Shown one piece after another: positions 61,769 to 64,000 of a DNA stretch of 64,000 nt (position 1 is the first letter of the stretch; the number at the start of each line of letters is the position of its first letter). The notes under the pieces were generated by a model. It saw only the letters and a program-made list of their open reading frames with translations, made no database searches and was not told the origin of the DNA. The position numbers were made by a program, and so were the translations under genes. Source of the DNA: JBBQWT01 sp038210375 (GTDB taxonomy: Bacteria > Acidobacteriota > Terriglobia > Terriglobales > Acidobacteriaceae); the NCBI GenBank assembly GCA_038210375.1, contig JBBQWT010000004.1:111036-175035 (forward strand), read 5' to 3'.

Positions 61769-64000
61769 CTACTTTGAAATCCCCATGCGCCGCACCAGGT
61801 CTTTGAAGCGAGGATCGGAGCGCAAGGGATCGAGCATGGGCTCGCTGCCGATATTAATGATCCATCCCGCGCGTTCCTCGTAAGCCCTGGTGACTTGCTC
61901 GATCGCCTGGTCTTTTTCACCTAGGCCGGTATAAATAATCGCCAAGTCCCAGGGAGAGACGTACCGGCTCTTTGACATCCCTTTCATTTCCGCGAGAATC
62001 TTCAGGGCCTCAGCGCGATTTCCCGAAGCGGCGTAAGCGTTTCCCAGCAATCCCAGGATATTCGATGTCCTCTCGGTCAAGCGGATCGCCTTCTCGTACA
62101 TGGCGATGGCCTGGGCGTGCATTCCTTTTTGCTCGTAAGCCTCGCCAATACTGATAATCGAGGAACTATCCGTGCTGTCCAGGTCGAGCGATTTCTGGAA
62201 CTGTTGAATGGCCGTATCGTAACGCCGCTGCAGATAAAAAGCCGATCCCACATCGGTGCTTAGTGGCGCGGAGAGTGGATTCTGGTCGAGACCACGCTGG
62301 GCGATCTTGACTGCTTCATCGAACCTGCCGTTCGCGCACAACAAATAGGAATAGAGTTCGTAGCTTATTTCGTAACGGGGATTGAGTTGGATGGCGCGAA
62401 GGTACTCGCGCTCAGCGCCGGGCCAGTCGAAATCGTAAAAACTGGAAACGGCGCCGGCGGAGGCGTGGGCTTCGGCCAGGGAATCGTCGATCGCCAGGGC
62501 CTTTGCCACCGCGGTCCGGGCGCGGGAATAACCCTCCCGGGGTGAAGACCAGCCGTTGGTGGCTCCCGATGCGTAAGTATCGGCTAGACCTGCATAAGCC
62601 AGGGCGTAATCAGGATCAAGCGCCAGCGCCTGGTTGAAAAGGTCGGCGGCTTTCGCATGAGTGGCGGGGGTGAATTTGTTCCAGAAAAACCTTCCCTTCA
62701 GATAAAGCTGGTAGGCCTGGGGATTGGCGGTGTAAGTCCTGGCAACTTGATTCTGTTCCGCGCCCGTCAGACTGGCGCGCAGCTTGTTGGCCACATCGCG
62801 CGCGATGTCCCCTTGCAGAGTCATGAGGTCTGCCGCTTTTCGGTTGTACTGTTGGCCCCAGATCTGGTTGCCGTTGCGAGCATCCACCAGTTCCAGGCTA
62901 AGCGCCAGCGCATCGGCGCGCTCGACCACCCGGCCGGTCAAGACCGCCTGCACCGCCAGTTCTTTGCCGACTTGCTGGGGAGTCTCGTCCTTGCCTTTGT
63001 AACGAAACACCGTACTGCGGGCTTTGACCGATAGATTGGACAATTGCGACAGGCTGTTGATGAGCGATTCGGTCATACCGTCGGAAAGATATTCGGCGTC
63101 AGCATTGCCGCCGGCATTAACGAACGGCAACACAGCCAGCGATTCGATCTCCCCGCCGCTGCCGCCCAGGCGCCCACTTTTCAAAACGAGAAGCGTCGCG
63201 ATCAATCCCACCGCCACCAGCGCACTCGCCGCTATGGCCCATTTCATGATGCGAGGCCTGGGCGTCGGCGCCGGCGCGACCACCATGGAATTATGGGAAT
63301 CGGAATCGCGTTTCAGCCGCTTGAGATCAGCCTTGAGCTCGGCCGCGGATTGATAGCGGATGTCGCGGTCCTTCTCCAGCAACTTGTTGATGGTGTCGTC
63401 GAGCCGGGGAGAGACTTGCGGGTTGATGCGGATGGCGGGCGCCGGCGCCCGGTTCAGAATGGCGTCGAAGATGATTCCCGAGGTCTCGCCGCGGAATGCC
63501 ATCCCGCCGGTCGCCATCTCGTAAAGCACCGCGCCAAATGAAAACAAGTCGCTGCGGTTATCCAGCCCCTTGCCCCTGACCTGCTCCGGGGACATGTAAG
63601 CCAAGGTGCCCACGGTGGTGTTGGCGGCGGTAAGTTGCTTTTCCAGGGCGGGAGCTACGGTGACCGTGGCCGCTGAAGCGGGATGCTGCATTGCCAGCTT
63701 GGCCAAGCCGAAGTCGAGGATCTTAGCCTCACCGCGTGAGGTGACAAATATGTTGGCAGGCTTGATGTCACGATGAAGTATGCCCTTGCCGTGGGCGGCG
63801 TCGAGGGCGTCGGCGATCTGGGTGGCCAGATCGATCATGGTATCGAGAGGCAGGGGCTGGCCGGCGATGCGCTCCGCCAGGGTTTCGCCTTCCAGCAATT
63901 CCATGGCGATGAACGGCTGTCCATCGATTTCACTGATCTCGTAAATGGTGCAAATGCGCGGATGGTTGAGGGCGGAAGCCGCGCGCGCCTCCCGGCGGAA
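61769..64000 (-). CDS. Ser/Thr protein kinase with TolB-like and TPR domains (5' end outside window)
   Basis: The C-terminal 743 residues of a kinase of the same family as 46606-49005. Reading continues unbroken to the window edge, beginning FRREARAASALNHPRICT. The kinase domain keeps HRDIKPAN and DFGLAK. A TM helix (WAIAASALVAVGLIATLLVL) is followed by a TolB/FlgO-like region (LAVLPFVNAGGNADAEYLSDG) and TPR repeats. The glycine loop and catalytic Lys lie outside the window. Its kinase part is very similar to the other copy at DNA level; the TPR part has diverged. Confidence 0.9.
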   Translation of the reverse strand, partial: FRREARAASALNHPRICTIYEISEIDGQPFIAMELLEGETLAERIAGQPLPLDTMIDLATQIADALDAAHGKGILHRDIKPANIFVTSRGEAKILDFGLAKLAMQHPASAATVTVAPALEKQLTAANTTVGTLAYMSPEQVRGKGLDNRSDLFSFGAVLYEMATGGMAFRGETSGIIFDAILNRAPAPAIRINPQVSPRLDDTINKLLEKDRDIRYQSAAELKADLKRLKRDSDSHNSMVVAPAPTPRPRIMKWAIAASALVAVGLIATLLVLKSGRLGGSGGEIESLAVLPFVNAGGNADAEYLSDGMTESLINSLSQLSNLSVKARSTVFRYKGKDETPQQVGKELAVQAVLTGRVVERADALALSLELVDARNGNQIWGQQYNRKAADLMTLQGDIARDVANKLRASLTGAEQNQVARTYTANPQAYQLYLKGRFFWNKFTPATHAKAADLFNQALALDPDYALAYAGLADTYASGATNGWSSPREGYSRARTAVAKALAIDDSLAEAHASAGAVSSFYDFDWPGAEREYLRAIQLNPRYEISYELYSYLLCANGRFDEAVKIAQRGLDQNPLSAPLSTDVGSAFYLQRRYDTAIQQFQKSLDLDSTDSSSIISIGEAYEQKGMHAQAIAMYEKAIRLTERTSNILGLLGNAYAASGNRAEALKILAEMKGMSKSRYVSPWDLAIIYTGLGEKDQAIEQVTRAYEERAGWIINIGSEPMLDPLRSDPRFKDLVRRMGISK

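Overview
The window looks like a chromosome segment of a soil-type member of the Acidobacteriota (Terriglobia-like). This is an inference from gene content: three large Ser/Thr kinases with PD40-propeller or TolB/TPR tails, a trimodular GH18-NodB-GT2 enzyme, a BNR-propeller/MoaD pair, separate gcvPA and gcvPB genes, and a high GC content with Shine-Dalgarno-led genes on both strands. No rRNA gene or phylogenetic marker was available to test it.

Region by region. 0.2-7 kb: rocA, the trimodular polysaccharide enzyme and a divergent GT39-like membrane transferase. 7-9 kb: a degraded moaD tail, a 31-bp tandem repeat and a 348-bp palindromic intergenic repeat, then the BNR-propeller/MoaD-like pair. 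9-14.4 kb: a kinase-propeller receptor and priA. 14.7-19.2 kb: a five-gene leftward operon (ECF sigma, zinc anti-sigma, B-box membrane protein, two LiaI/DUF4097-type envelope proteins). 19.3-25.6 kb: glgC, small unknowns, the methylmalonyl-CoA mutase large subunit, a 56-residue Cys-rich protein and a Met/His-rich putative copper-linked exported pair. 25.8-31.2 kb: glycine cleavage operon gcvT-gcvH-gcvPA-gcvPB with an 86-residue unknown and a DUF2911 gene. 31.4-32.0 kb: a leftward unknown gene behind a SAM-clan riboswitch-like leader and an intrinsic terminator. 32.1-38.6 kb: trpD, a hexapeptide acyltransferase, then site-2 protease-trpS-scpA-scpB-rluB. 38.7-39.1 kb: an inverted second copy of the 348-bp repeat. 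39.3-42.9 kb: an exported TldD/TldE-like pair.

42.9-49.2 kb: a tRNA-Arg(CCG) gene followed by a broken tyrosine recombinase. The 3' half of the tRNA is repeated about 6.1 kb downstream, the footprint of an integrated element that carries an exported hydrolase, a TPR-thioredoxin and a kinase. 49.3-53 kb: an M48 protease-propeller fusion and a small exported unknown.

53.3-60 kb: a rightward signalling cluster. It holds a hybrid histidine kinase with duplicated PAS domains, a receiver fused to a metallo-beta-lactamase fold, and a GAF-LOV-PAS-GGDEF-EAL protein. The LOV domain keeps every flavin-adduct residue at canonical spacing, the GGDEF is degenerate and the EAL is intact, so it is best read as a blue-light-controlled c-di-GMP phosphodiesterase. 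60.3-64 kb: an O-antigen ligase-like membrane protein and a second TolB/TPR kinase that runs off the window.

Most promising for follow-up: the LOV/REC-MBL signalling cluster, the riboswitch upstream of an unknown gene, the tRNA-Arg island and the paired 348-bp repeats.
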